Notes under the pieces: generated by a model | Database searches by the model: none | What the model saw: only the letters and a program-made list of their open reading frames with translations | Told to the model about the DNA's origin: nothing | Position numbers and translations under genes: made by a program | From: Rhexocercosporidium sp. MPI-PUGE-AT-0058 | Lineage: Eukaryota > Ascomycota > Leotiomycetes > Helotiales | Length of the DNA stretch: 64,000 nt | Direction of reading: 5' to 3' | Assembly (NCBI GenBank): GCA_020746875.1 | Contig: JAGTJL010000008.1 | Coordinates: forward strand, 2,046,001 to 2,110,000 | In this document: piece by piece, positions 1-10,920 of the stretch | How the letters are laid out: the number at the start of each line of letters is the position of its first letter | Numbering within the stretch: the stretch's first letter is position 1

Positions 1-5
1 TGCAC

Positions 6-3000
6 ATGGACGAAATACTTCGGGAACACCGCCGCCAGTCTGCGTCTTCTGTAGCGTCGCGGAATACTGTTGACTACCAAGAGATATACAATGCTGTCCG
101 AAGCGCCATCAATGAAAAGTCGCAGCACCAACGACACCCAGAACTTCAAAAACAAGATATCATCGAGGCTGTTAAAGAAGCATGGGAAAATTATAAGCCC
201 GAAATCGAACTTCAGCAGTTTGGTCTAGAGCGGGAGGAGCTTTTGACAGTCCTGAAGGAGGGAATCCAGGAATACGCCCCAAAGGATAATCAACGCGAAT
301 TCGAAGGAGCAACCCGCGAAGAGGTCTTCACGGCAGTCATAGAAGGCTTGAAGCACTTTACTCCCCCCCGGGTCGATACCGAGGCAAGCCTCTCACGGGA
401 GGAGATTTTGGATGCTGTTAGAGAGTGTTTGGAGGAGTTCGAGTTCCCTTCAGCGCCTGCGCCGGAACCAATTGAGACTGGTATTACTCGAGATGATATG
501 CTGGATGCGGTCAAAGAAGGTCTTCACTCATTCGACTTCCCAACCAACAACATGGCTTTGAGCAGGGAACTCAATGATGGACTAACCCGAGACGACGTAC
601 TTGATGCTGTACGAGAGGTTCTCAGTACATTCGAATTCCCTATCCAGGCCCCAGGATCAAGCAAAGAGAACGAAGACGGAGTGACTCGAGAGGACATGCT
701 CGACGCCGTTAGAGAAGGCCTCCACACGTTCGAATTCCCATCTAATGAAATGGCTTTGAGTAGGGAAGTTGGTGATAGTCTAACTCGAGACGACGTACTC
801 GATGCCGTACGAGAGGTCCTCAACACATTCCAGTTTCCGATCCAAGCTCCGGATTCAAACAGAGAGAACGACGAAGGGTTGACCCGAGAAGACATGCTCG
901 ATGCTGTCAGAGAAGGTCTCCACACATTCGACTTCCCCATCAATGGAGATACAGTCAACAGATATACTGGTGAAAGTCTGACCAAGGACGACCTCCAGCA
1001 CGCTCTTAAGGAATGTCTCCATGACTTCGACTTCGGCGTAAGTTCGACTGCTTTGACGCGAGACCTCGGCCCGGCACTGACACGGGACGATCTATTCGAC
1101 GCTGTCAAGGCAGGCCTAGGAGAAACTCCTCAAATCGAGTTAGTCGAGCAAGTTGTGGAGCAGCTAAATGAGATCTTGGAGTCTATGCGAACTGAATTCA
1201 AAGCCGTCTCTGACGAAGCAAAGCAAAATGTTGCTGCACACGGACGAGATACAGAACAACTCCTTGATGCTACCAAAGACGGCTTCGAAAAGCTCCGGAG
1301 CGATATCGAGACATATGTCGATCGAGCCGCAGACATCAATGAAAAAGACGAGCTTCTGGACCGAATGCGAACCAGCCTCGACTCTCTTCGAATGGAAGTG
1401 GAGGCTCTTGCCTCCCAAGGTTCGGGCAGTTCTCTCAGTGTGGTCCAAAGCGAGCTGGAAAATTTGCGAGAGACGATGTCAACATCATTGGTTCGTGGGA
1501 GCACAGGGGCTGATAAGGATGAGATTCTGGATGCCCTAAAGGCTGGTCTCGATAGCCTACGAGCAGACATCGAACGACCCAAGGACAGTAGCGAGAGCAT
1601 TCTCTCTGGGACGGGCGAAATTCTTGATGCCCTTCATGATGGCTTATCCGGCCTGAGGGGCGATGTTGAGAAGATTGCTACCGATCTCAACAAGCCAGTG
1701 GATATGACAGTCAACTATGAGATTCTTGATACCCTGAAACTCGGACTAGAAGGTGTCCGTGCCGATATTGATCGCTTGAGAGAAAGCGGCCATGGAGAGC
1801 AAACTGTAGCTGAGATCAATAGCGGAGCTGTGATCACCGCAGAAAGCTTGAAGCGGAACGACATTGAAAACCTCGAGGTTTTGATTACTCAACTCCGAAT
1901 TAAAGTCGAAGCACTTGAATCCATGCCACCTGCACCATCCCAGCCAGTGCCAGGAAGCTTGTCCAAGGACGACCTCCAAAACGTTGAAGAGATGCTACGG
2001 AATGTCCAGGAATCGGTCGCTGGACTCTTATCGCGGGAGAGATCCGTGGACGAGGACGGTGTAAAGCGAGAAGATGTAGAGGCCATCGAAACACTCTTGC
2101 GGAATACTAAGGCGAAAATCGACGATATGGATCCGGAGCAGACGGCCAAGAAGGACCATGTTGATGCTGTCGAATTACTCGTCTCCGAGACTCGGGACGG
2201 CGTTCATGATCTGTCAACACATTTGGAGGACGTCACTAAGCGCGATGATATTAACGTTATTGAGGGTCTGGTCCGCGACGTTTTAGGTGGCCTAGAAGAG
2301 ATGAAGGATCGGGCAGCTAAAGAATCCGAGGACGTGGAAAAGGTCACAAAAACCGACGTCGAAGCCGTTGAGGCTGTTTGCCTCGACGTCAAGGTAGCTA
2401 TCGAGCAGATTGTTGCATCTGATATCGCTGCATTGGCCTCCAAAACCGACCTAAAGAATTTGGAAGAATTGATCAAGGAGTTCAAGAGTAGAATCGAGCT
2501 TTATGAAGGAAACAACGCCAAAGCTTTTGAGGAACGCCAAGCAGAAACTGTCGGAGTTGGAGAGCGAGTTTCCGAAGTGAAGGCATTCTTGGAGGAGTTC
2601 AGGGATGCTCTGAAGGAGAAGTTGGATGAGAGTGCTTCAAACGTTGACGCTCTTGGGAAATTACTTGAGACTCTAGGAGAGACCATCGGCCAGAACGAGG
2701 AGGTGAAAGAAATGTTCGAGACCATGAAGACGGAGTTTGAGAAATCTAACGCCGGAGTGGTTGGCTCAAAACTCGAATCTGACGAAAAATTCCAGCAGAC
2801 ATGGGACAAGTTCGACTTCAAGCTCGACGAGAAGTTCAACGAGCTCATGACCAAGTACGACGATGCTCAGGTTGCGGCAGAAGCTCAAGCCAAGCTCGGA
2901 GACGATAGGAACGCGACTAGTGAAGCTGCTGTGCTGAGTACGAAGGTAGTTGCCGAAGAACTCAAGGTACTGATCGACACTCTTGGTCCAACCTTGACAG

Positions 3001-4424
3001 AATCCGTCGAAAAAATGGACGAAGCATCAAAGACAGTTTTCAATAGAGTCGAAGACACATTTACGAGGGTGGAGGAGACTCACGCGGATGCGAAGGCCGA
3101 GCACCAGCTCACTCGGGAGCAGGTTTACAAGACTCTCAGCGCCATTGACGGTGTTCGGGAGCATGCCACTGAGTACCACCCCAAGATACTTGATTCAATT
3201 AAAGATGTTCTTCTCATCGTGGGCCAACACTACGAGCACTCCAAGACCGCCACTGTTACTATCCAAGAAAAGATTGCTGAACGACCTGCACCTGCCGAAC
3301 CACCTCTTTTGCCGGAAGCGCCCCCTCAGGAGAAGTACGATGATAGTCCCGTCCATGAGAAGCTCGACAAATTGGTTGATCACATGCACGTTGCTGGAAA
3401 ATCATTTGCCCAATTGGACACACTTGACAAGATCCACAAGCAAGTGATGGACACCGCCGCTGAAGTGTCCGCCTTTGTATCAGCTCAGACCCAGCGTATT
3501 GCTGATGACCATGAAGAGAAGGAAAAAGCCGTAGAAGCTGCCACCATTGCATTGGAGAAGCGACTGGCGCAGAAGGAACATGTTGAAGCAACAGTCGTCG
3601 GTCTTCGCGAGGAGGAGGAGAGATTGAAGGAATCCGTTGCAATACTCAAGGCCGAACAGGATGACTTGGCACACCAAAAGATGCGGCTGTCGGCCGACGT
3701 CTCTAGCATGGAGACTGCATTAAGGATTAGACGTGAGGAGCTTCATGCCATGGAGTCACGAGCTGAGGGTCTTGAACGTCGTATCCTCGAAGGTGTGATC
3801 GATCACTCCCGGGCCCTTCTAATCTCAAAGTCCAACAAAGGCCGCGATGCGATGAGCCGCAAGCGTGTTCCAAGTCATGCCACTTCGACCGCGGGCTCTA
3901 TTGTTTCCAATGCTACCTCGAGGGCATCGCAAAGCACCCAAAGTGCGGTCAGCATGGCGATGGGCGGCAATCGTGCAATGGTCAGCATCCCAATAAATAA
4001 CCCCGCGGGTGCATCTCGTCGTATCCTATCACTTAATCAGATCACACACAACGTTCCAACTGGTGGATTCAAGCGCAGCCACAGTGTAAAGACACCAGGA
4101 GGCTCAGGAGCATTGAGAAAATCAAGTTGGGGCGGATCACTGAGCCAGAAGTACGGTGACTTGAACAAGGAAAACCTCATGCTGAAGGAGAGTGAGGAAG
4201 ATGACGAACAAATGAGCGAGGGAGATGTCAGCGACAGTGGAACCATGCGGAGAAGTAGCAGAGGCACTACCGTCATGACCGCAACCACTGGAACTGGTAT
4301 GAGTGAGAGCATCGACGAAGGAACAGAATGGACAGGAAGCATGGATGGCGATGAGTACTCCGAGGAGGGCGAGCCCACAGAATCTGGAGTTGTACTCTAT
4401 GAGGAAGCGGGACAGGTTGCTTGA
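6..4424 (+). CDS. Repeat-rich coiled-coil protein, probably 5'-partial
   Basis: An intronless reading frame of 1,472 codons starts at an ATG only five bases from the window edge. The frame stays open to the edge, so the true start may lie outside. Residues about 130-375 hold roughly eight degenerate repeats of about 33 residues, each built round a (T/S)R(E/D)DxLDAVREGL helix followed by F-x-F-P. A looser EILDALKAGLDSLRADIE-type repeat follows to about residue 600. Residues about 1159-1265 are a strong Glu/Lys/Arg-rich coiled coil, and the last 200 residues are Ser/Thr/Gly-rich with an acidic end. No enzymatic motif is visible. Such fungal proteins are often labelled 'chromosome segregation ATPase-like', but no Walker motif is seen here, so I do not adopt that name. 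It is convergent with the next gene. Function unknown; a structural or scaffold role is inference only. Confidence 0.85.
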   Translation: MDEILREHRRQSASSVASRNTVDYQEIYNAVRSAINEKSQHQRHPELQKQDIIEAVKEAWENYKPEIELQQFGLEREELLTVLKEGIQEYAPKDNQREFEGATREEVFTAVIEGLKHFTPPRVDTEASLSREEILDAVRECLEEFEFPSAPAPEPIETGITRDDMLDAVKEGLHSFDFPTNNMALSRELNDGLTRDDVLDAVREVLSTFEFPIQAPGSSKENEDGVTREDMLDAVREGLHTFEFPSNEMALSREVGDSLTRDDVLDAVREVLNTFQFPIQAPDSNRENDEGLTREDMLDAVREGLHTFDFPINGDTVNRYTGESLTKDDLQHALKECLHDFDFGVSSTALTRDLGPALTRDDLFDAVKAGLGETPQIELVEQVVEQLNEILESMRTEFKAVSDEAKQNVAAHGRDTEQLLDATKDGFEKLRSDIETYVDRAADINEKDELLDRMRTSLDSLRMEVEALASQGSGSSLSVVQSELENLRETMSTSLVRGSTGADKDEILDALKAGLDSLRADIERPKDSSESILSGTGEILDALHDGLSGLRGDVEKIATDLNKPVDMTVNYEILDTLKLGLEGVRADIDRLRESGHGEQTVAEINSGAVITAESLKRNDIENLEVLITQLRIKVEALESMPPAPSQPVPGSLSKDDLQNVEEMLRNVQESVAGLLSRERSVDEDGVKREDVEAIETLLRNTKAKIDDMDPEQTAKKDHVDAVELLVSETRDGVHDLSTHLEDVTKRDDINVIEGLVRDVLGGLEEMKDRAAKESEDVEKVTKTDVEAVEAVCLDVKVAIEQIVASDIAALASKTDLKNLEELIKEFKSRIELYEGNNAKAFEERQAETVGVGERVSEVKAFLEEFRDALKEKLDESASNVDALGKLLETLGETIGQNEEVKEMFETMKTEFEKSNAGVVGSKLESDEKFQQTWDKFDFKLDEKFNELMTKYDDAQVAAEAQAKLGDDRNATSEAAVLSTKVVAEELKVLIDTLGPTLTESVEKMDEASKTVFNRVEDTFTRVEETHADAKAEHQLTREQVYKTLSAIDGVREHATEYHPKILDSIKDVLLIVGQHYEHSKTATVTIQEKIAERPAPAEPPLLPEAPPQEKYDDSPVHEKLDKLVDHMHVAGKSFAQLDTLDKIHKQVMDTAAEVSAFVSAQTQRIADDHEEKEKAVEAATIALEKRLAQKEHVEATVVGLREEEERLKESVAILKAEQDDLAHQKMRLSADVSSMETALRIRREELHAMESRAEGLERRILEGVIDHSRALLISKSNKGRDAMSRKRVPSHATSTAGSIVSNATSRASQSTQSAVSMAMGGNRAMVSIPINNPAGASRRILSLNQITHNVPTGGFKRSHSVKTPGGSGALRKSSWGGSLSQKYGDLNKENLMLKESEEDDEQMSEGDVSDSGTMRRSSRGTTVMTATTGTGMSESIDEGTEWTGSMDGDEYSEEGEPTESGVVLYEEAGQVA

Positions 4425-4707
4425 GGTGCCTATTTTTGGTTTCTGGTTATTGTGAGGAGTAGTTGGGGGTCTTTCGGTATTCTTGTATTTAATTTTCGTT
4501 GTGGGATATTTCTTTTCAGGAGGGATGGAAAATTCCTTTTCGTGTATGCGTGCTTGATGGATAGGAAAGGAGGAAGAGGAAGGACCTTAGTTCCAGGGCT
4601 GGGCGTTTTTGACTTTTTATTATGATGACTTGATGAATAGCGTTTTTAGCGAGTTGCAACTGGAATGAGATTTTTTATTTCGAATCTCTCGTATCTACTC
4701 CATGATT

Positions 4708-6178
4708 TCATTGAATCTTCAACATCTGCATCTCCTCTCCTGGTACTCCATCAGAATTGTCCCTCATAGAACCATGTCCATCGTCACCCATGTCTACATC
4801 AGACTCAATGTCCCTACCCTCGCCGCTTTGGTATTCATCTACCCAAGCAGAACCCACATAATCGCTATCTCCGTTGCTGTAGATATCGGCATCATCTTCT
4901 GCTTGCTCGAAAGCTTGATACATGTCCCAGCTAATGTGGTCACCATCTGTGTCTGCATCTATAGGCTGCACGAATAAACTGTAAGCATATGTAAAAGGAA
5001 ACGGCAGAAGCAGTAAGATCATCCACTAACCTCAATGTCCAATCCAGGTTGCAGAATTGCTCTCTTGGCCCAGTACTGCTCGACGTTATCCCAAACCTTG
5101 CCTCTCATGCTTCCACCTCTCTATACTCTGATTAGAGATTACACAAAAGTACTTTTGCAGAGACTCTTACCTGATCCAAAGCAGCCTGCAGAGTTGTCTG
5201 CTGCACACGCAACTCTTTTCCAGGGTTTTCCCGCTGCAGTCGGAGCAGATCCCATTCATTGAACTTCTTCAAAAGAACATACAGCCAAGCGGATTCGGTC
5301 ACCTGGCGACCAAGGACAATTCCTGGGTTTTTGTTATTGATATCGTGACGGAATCCAATATATCCGGTGATGTTGACCAAGTCATAGAAATTGGTTTTCT
5401 TGTACTGCGGAATCTTGAAATTGCTCAGATCAACTTTTTGAAGTCGCGCAAATTCGGAAGGGAACATGGGGACACCAATGTCTCCAAAGTTAAGCGTCGT
5501 AGCTTTGGTCGTGCTCCACTGCATGCGATGGACGCCTTCCATTCGTACCTCTACGTTTGCGTCAAATTGTAGATCGGCTAGCTTTCCTAGGTAGACTGCC
5601 ATCTCTCCTGATGAACGATCTGCTCCAAAGACAACATCCATCTCTCCGATGTAAGGCAATGGTGCGCCGGACTTGCCCAATTCACAATCGCGCTTGTCGA
5701 TGTCATCAGCACATAGTGCCCAGACTTTCTTCTGTTGATCCAGTAGCACAACCCATCGGGACTGATACACGAGAGTTCTGCCATCCTTCATCGCAAAAAC
5801 TCTGCCAACCGGAATAGCAAGACTTTCATCGATGTTGTCCTCTTGGCAGGCAGAAATGTTGACCAAGCGCTCGTGTCGTTCGCGACTGCGCACATCATCG
5901 ATGGGGTTGAGGGAGTCAGGTGCCAGATCGACGAAACGGACTGCATAATCGATGCCATTCATATGTCCCAATGGCGCAAGGACGCAATCATAGCGATGAA
6001 CGAGCAGAATTTTGCTGGTCCAATTGATTAGAGCTCCGTCGGTCATGTACTCAAAGCTGAGCTCATGAAGAGCCTTGAGCAATTGTTTTGGTCGTTCATC
6101 GAGGGGATTTGGATAATCGACGTTTCCACAGGTAAAGACATCGTATGCGAGACCAGAGAGACTGTTTTGGGAAGGCAT
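4708..6178 (-). CDS. Unrecognised fungal protein, three exons
   Basis: Proposed CDS on the minus strand is join of 6178-5171, 5120-5031 and 4965-4708, giving about 451 residues. The introns are 5121-5170 (GTAAGA...TATAG, 50 bp) and 4966-5030 (GTTAGT...GTGCAG, 65 bp). The splice choices are the ones that keep the frame open; reading through meets stops. The first 336 residues look like a compact globular domain (many Trp, Tyr and hydrophobic strands, e.g. SRWVVLLDQQKKVWALCADD). The last 85 are Asp/Glu/Ser-rich and likely disordered. I do not recognise the family, and no signal peptide or membrane segment is apparent. The ATG at 6178 lies below a purine repeat in the leader. The gene is convergent with the coiled-coil gene and divergent from the PRKRIP1-like gene. 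Confidence 0.72.
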
Positions 6179-7069
6179 GGTTTTTGGAGAGGTGCGGAGT
6201 GGTTTGTTGTTTTGAGTTGATACGAAGAAGAGGAGGAGGAGGAGGAGGAGCGAGAGACGGGGGGATTTATATCACGAGCGAGAATGCCCGTAGAAGAAGA
6301 ATTGATTAGCTTGCCCCACTTCATCAAATAATCAATTGTCGCAGCGAGCCTGCTGTGTTCAGAAGTGAGCGTTCCTCCAAAGGTGAGAATGCAGCGCATC
6401 ATCAGTCTGCAAAAACGTCCCCGAAGCCGAAATTTAAGCGACAACTCTGGAGTATATGTAACTAAATAATGGAATTTTCTTCGCCGCAAGGCAAAAGTAG
6501 AGGCTCGTTGTGATAGTTTGGTCAATTCTAGGCTATGCATTAACTTGTTGTTACCCTGTTTACAGGATGCTACTTCCTCTACTTTCAGACGGTAATGTAT
6601 TAAGTGAGCTGGAGATCGTATAAAGGTTGTACCTTCCTCTCCAGTGGCCAGTTCATTTTGCCATTCGTGCCTTTGCTATTTGAACTTTTCTTTTTTTTGG
6701 TTTTTGTTTGAGACTTTTTGTTGTTGATGTTTACCCGCTCGCGGCAACGTTAGCGAGCGCGAGGACTGTACTAAAATTACAAAATCACCACCTCGCCGAA
6801 CAGTCCCTGATGCACTTCTTCGTTGTTCTACGCAATGTATTAGAATCTGGGTTTTGGAAATGGCTCTCTACATTGTATTGTGTGCTTTTTCAAGGAGCAA
6901 ATCATCTAAATGCTGCCAGCCTCGCCATCACGTGCGTTGCTGGTCAAGAAAAGCCTTGGCGTCATGAGCCTCCAATGAGCTTCCATCTACCTACCTACTA
7001 CCTCCCTGCCTTCCTACATTTCTCTGCACAACCACAAGTCTACCCAGACAAACACCACATAAGTTAAAA
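6179..7069. promoter_or_regulatory. Divergent intergenic region with (GGA)n tract
   Basis: This 891-bp interval separates two divergently read genes and so must hold both promoters. A GAA/GGA trinucleotide tract lies at about 6224-6250, inside the probable leader of the minus-strand gene, where it would read as CTC/TTC pyrimidine repeats. No convincing gene is visible; the reading frames here are short and lack domain-like composition. Confidence 0.5.
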
Positions 7070-7687
7070 ATGTCTGAACAAATCCCCGAATCAATCCCCA
7101 CCTCCGCAGATCCACGTTCCAAACGACCAACCAAGAAACGCGCTCTCTCACCACGCTCCCAAACCGCCCAATCCATCACCTCGCTCTTCTCGAAACCCGA
7201 CCAAGAGATCCGGATCCCAGGCTCTTCCGCCCTCACCACACACAGCAACCCCAACGGCGGACCCCCAGAGATCGTGCAGAACGTGCAGGGATCGAGTGCT
7301 GGTGCGGGGTCGGGCGAGTTCCATGTGTATAAGGCGAGTCGGAGGAGGGAGTATGAGCGGTTGAGGGGGATGGATGAGGAGGTTAGGAAGGAGGAGGAGG
7401 GGGCGGAGTGGGAGAGGGAGAAGAGGGAGAGGGAGGAGAGGGATAAGGAGAAGACGAGGAAGAATAGGGAGAAGAGGGAGAGGTTGAAGAGGAAGAAGGG
7501 CGGGAATGCCAATGGCAATAAGGCTGGTGATGAGGTTGCGGGCGCGGGGAAGGGTGGAAAGGTTAAGGCTAGGGTTGTGGTTAGGGAGGGAGCTGAGGGC
7601 TTGGGTGGAGAGGGTAATGCTGACGAGGTGATGGGTGGTGTGGTTGTGGAGGAGGAGAAAGGTGTTATTATTCATGATGATGATTGA
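7070..7687 (+). CDS. PRKRIP1-like spliceosomal protein (DUF1168)
   Basis: Intronless, 205 residues. The core at residues about 75-100 contains SSAGAGSGEFHVYKASRRR, which closely matches the signature of PRKR-interacting protein 1 (DUF1168 family). Human PRKRIP1 is known as a component of catalytic-stage spliceosomes, where its long helix bridges parts of the particle. After the signature comes a long, highly charged Glu/Lys/Arg helix (about residues 100-145) ending in a KRERLKRKKG basic patch that could serve as a nuclear signal. A Gly/Val/Glu-rich tail ends in HDDD. The N-terminus is Ser/Pro-rich. Codon use switches from CT-rich to GA-rich along the gene, which is a consequence of the repetitive charged helix. 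The ATG follows an AA-rich context (gttaaaaATGTC). Convergent with CCT3, 222 bp apart. Confidence 0.85.
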   Translation: MSEQIPESIPTSADPRSKRPTKKRALSPRSQTAQSITSLFSKPDQEIRIPGSSALTTHSNPNGGPPEIVQNVQGSSAGAGSGEFHVYKASRRREYERLRGMDEEVRKEEEGAEWEREKREREERDKEKTRKNREKRERLKRKKGGNANGNKAGDEVAGAGKGGKVKARVVVREGAEGLGGEGNADEVMGGVVVEEEKGVIIHDDD

Positions 7688-7909
7688 ATATCTCTGCTGG
7701 GTGACAGAATTAGATGTTTGCGACGTCCAACTTTGATTTGGCTGGCACTCTACTAAGATTCTACAGAGAGTCTAGAAGAAGAGACTGCCTGTGGTATGGG
7801 CATGAAATCCGGACATACATTGGCCTTGCGCTCTATGCTATGATACAATGGTATGCCCGCCACATTATCGTCGCTTTTTTAATACACTGACATTTCAAGA
7901 CAACGCTAT

Positions 7910-9836
7910 CTATTCCTCTCCCGTACCTGGCGCACCGCCACCTCCAGCTTGTCTCGCAGCCTTTGCACTGCAGATATCGTCTACTCTCAAAAGCAAGCAC
8001 GCGGACTGTAAGATAGATCGATTAGCATAATGAAACAAATGAAGAACAGGAGAATCATACCTCAATAGCCGTCTTGATACTCTGCAGCTTGACTGCCTCT
8101 GGCTCCCAGACACCGTACTCCTTCATGTCAACAAGTTTTCCAGTCTCGCCGTCAATACCCCACGTGCTTCCACCCTCCGCGTGTTTAGCTCTCAGAGCAG
8201 TGAGAACTCTAACAGGGCTAGCACCAGCGTTTTGGATGAGAGTTCTTGGGATAACTTCCATGGCCTCCGCAACAGCCTTGTAGGGCCATTGTTGGACACC
8301 CTCGATGCTCTTGGCCAACTGTCCCAATCGAACTGCAACAGCCATCTCAGTCGCACCACCACCAGGCGAGAGTCTTGGGTGGAACATAACATTACGAGCC
8401 ACAGCCATCGCATCGGCCAAATTCCTATCAATCTCGTTCAGGATATCCTTTGATGGACCTCTGAGGAGGATAGTGCATGCTTTGGGGTCTTTGCACTTGG
8501 TTAGGAAGGTAAAGTACTCATCACCGATCTTCTCAATCTCGAAAAGTCCACAAGCAGTTCCTACGTCGGATTCTTGGAGATCCTCGACACGATTTATGAT
8601 CGTTGCGCCAGTGGCTCGGGCCACTCTGTTGGTATCTGACTTGCGGACTCGGCGGAGAGCAGTCACATTGGCCTTCAGGAGGTAATGTTGGGCAAGATCT
8701 ACGTAATCAGTATTGGTTATTTGTCCAAACGAGTTGCAGACTCACCAGAAACTCCCTTCTCAGTGATGACCAAATCAGGCTTGACTGCGAGAATAGCTTC
8801 GCACATAAGCTTAACCTGCTCCTCCTCAATCTGCAAGATCTTGTTCCAGTCCTCCTCCTTGCTAATCTCAATGTTGGTCTGAGACTCTCCCTTCTTGTAC
8901 TCCAGGGTGCAGTCCAACAGCACAATTCTGGGATTCTCTATCCGTCTTCTCATTTTAGGATGTGTGATATCCTTGTTGAGCATGACACCGTCCAGGACTC
9001 TGCTGTCTTCAATCTCTCCACCTGGTACCTTCTCGACTCGTGCATAACGCTTGATGTCCACTTCCTTCTTGCCACCACCAACATCGAAAGTAACTGTGCG
9101 GACGGCCTTGAGGGCGAGGTTGCACATCAGTTCCGACCATCTGGAAACGAACTTGGTGCCGATCGAGGAAGAAATCAGCTGATACATGGCCTTATCATCG
9201 TCGATGTCGACTGGCAGGGAGATCTCGTCGATGATTTCGAGGGCATCTTTCAGGGCGTGCTTGAAGGCGGAGATGATTACAACAGGGTGGATGTTGCGCT
9301 CTAACTGCGGGAGGGCTTGGGCAAGGATCTCACCAGCTGAAAAATATTAGCTTGGGCTCGTACGAATAGATGGCGGTCCATACCAAGAATGATAACAGTA
9401 GTAGTGCCATCTCCAACCTCCTCATCTTGTGTTCTGCTGAGCTCGATCATGCTCTTCGCCGCCGGATGCGAGACCTCGATTTCTCGGAGAATGGCATGTC
9501 CGTCATTTGTCAACACGATGCCTCCCATAGGATCCAACAACATCTTCAACATGGCCTTTGGTCCTAAACATGACCGGATAATATCTGCGACGCTGTTCAG
9601 GGTCAGTTTTGTGGTTCTCTTGCCCTTGTCAAGCTGGTGGAGGGGCTGTTGGGTTTGCCTTACGTCTTGGCTGCTGTGATATTCGAGAGCTGGGCTTTCC
9701 TTCCGGTTTGTCTATCACCACTCTGGGTGTCTGCCAGTTTTCATCAGTACTGAAACCTCAGATTTCGAGCTCCTGCTTTCATGGCTTTGGAAGCTTGTGG
9801 AAAGAACGTACTCATAACCACCACTGGAGCCTGCAT
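7910..9836 (-). CDS. cct3: T-complex protein 1 subunit gamma (CCT3)
   Basis: Six exons on the minus strand: 9836-9812, 9730-9664, 9592-9384, 9336-8746, 8698-8061, 8005-7910. They total 1,626 nt and 541 residues, the normal length for CCT gamma. All five introns are GT-AG, 47-81 bp, and the phases join exactly. The protein starts MQAPVVVMN and carries chaperonin motifs: DRQTGRKAQLSNITAAKTVA, LGPKAMLKMLLDPMGG, the nucleotide-binding GDGTTT near residue 92, and GGGATEMAVAVRL in the C-terminal equatorial part. It ends in the gamma-type ACLLLRVDDI plus a Gly-rich tail. CCT is the cytosolic double-ring ATP-driven chaperonin that folds actin, tubulin and WD40 proteins; gamma is one of eight subunits. 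The first coding exon is only 25 nt. Confidence 0.97.
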
Positions 9837-10920
9837 CTTGAAAATTGGTCCGAGGTACCTGCAGTGAGGGAGCTTTTATTATTTCAGGATCGAGGTAAGG
9901 GCGTTGAGCTTTGGCGGAGTTTCTAAATGACGTTGGTTGTGGATTTGGAGCTCCGTTAAAATTATCCAGCGCGCGTTGAAGTCTTTTGAGGATCTCGCGT
10001 CGAGCCCAGAAAATCGCCTGGTCCGTGCACGGCACCCTTCGTCGCCTTCTGGATTTCACTCGAGCAGAGCACAGTTCTACTTATTCGATTTACTTAAGCT
10101 TTATATACCGACAAACTGTTCTACAAGACAACTTCAACTTCTATTGATTTTACGAACGAGTTCTTATAACATATCACCCATTTCCCATTCTTCACGGCAG
10201 TGAGGTGTTATTCGAGAACCATCGACACACTCAATAAGAGAGAAGGACAAAAAGGCCCAATCCCATAAATTAACCATGTACATCTCCATAATCTTCATCA
10301 ACCGAAGACTCGTTCGCGGGCGTTGGAGGGTAGTGAGCGTGTGTGTATAGCACGAAAGTAATGAAACTTAACACCCAAAATATCCATGAAAGATAAAGAG
10401 AACTATAACTCTCCTTTAACTTCTAACATCCGATTCTCAAAATATCCTCGTGTAGATACAACATAGTTAAATATCATTTATTGAAGGGAAAAAAGGCACT
10501 TTGGGCTGCCCAGAGCACGTCAACAACAAGGCTGGGTTTGACGGTGGTCTTCAAGGTTCCTGTAGGAGGAAGGGGCTTCATTGTCACGGATGGGGAACGT
10601 CAAAAACAGACTTAAGCGTCGAAATACATTTGTTGTCGTTGGGCTTCCCATGTCATTTCTTACAACTGCATTGCATCGACTTCCCGGCGCCATCTCAAGA
10701 TAATCCAGGCAATCGATTATTTTTTGTCACCTTCACACACAAAATGGATGAGCACGAAACGGTCAAAAGAGTCATAAAAGCTCTATGCATATGCTAAATC
10801 TACCATCCCATCCACCAATCCCAACCCACCTCCCACGAATCCATCATCAATCATGTATGTATGTATCTAATCAATCCTCCGATCCCAGTTTTTACCAGTT
10901 CATTTTCATTTCCTCCAAAT
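9837..10920. other. Intergenic region upstream of CCT3 and downstream of VPS13
   Basis: About 1.08 kb holding the CCT3 promoter and leader (CT-rich stretches around 10060-10200) and the VPS13 3' untranslated region. A short TGTA/ATGT repeat lies at about 10852-10867. I see no supported gene; the open frames here have no recognisable composition. Confidence 0.5.

Noticed and set aside
6043..6540. 165-codon minus-strand frame overlapping the start of the three-exon gene
   Set aside because: Different register from the well-supported coding frame; the Ser run comes from the trinucleotide repeat in the leader.
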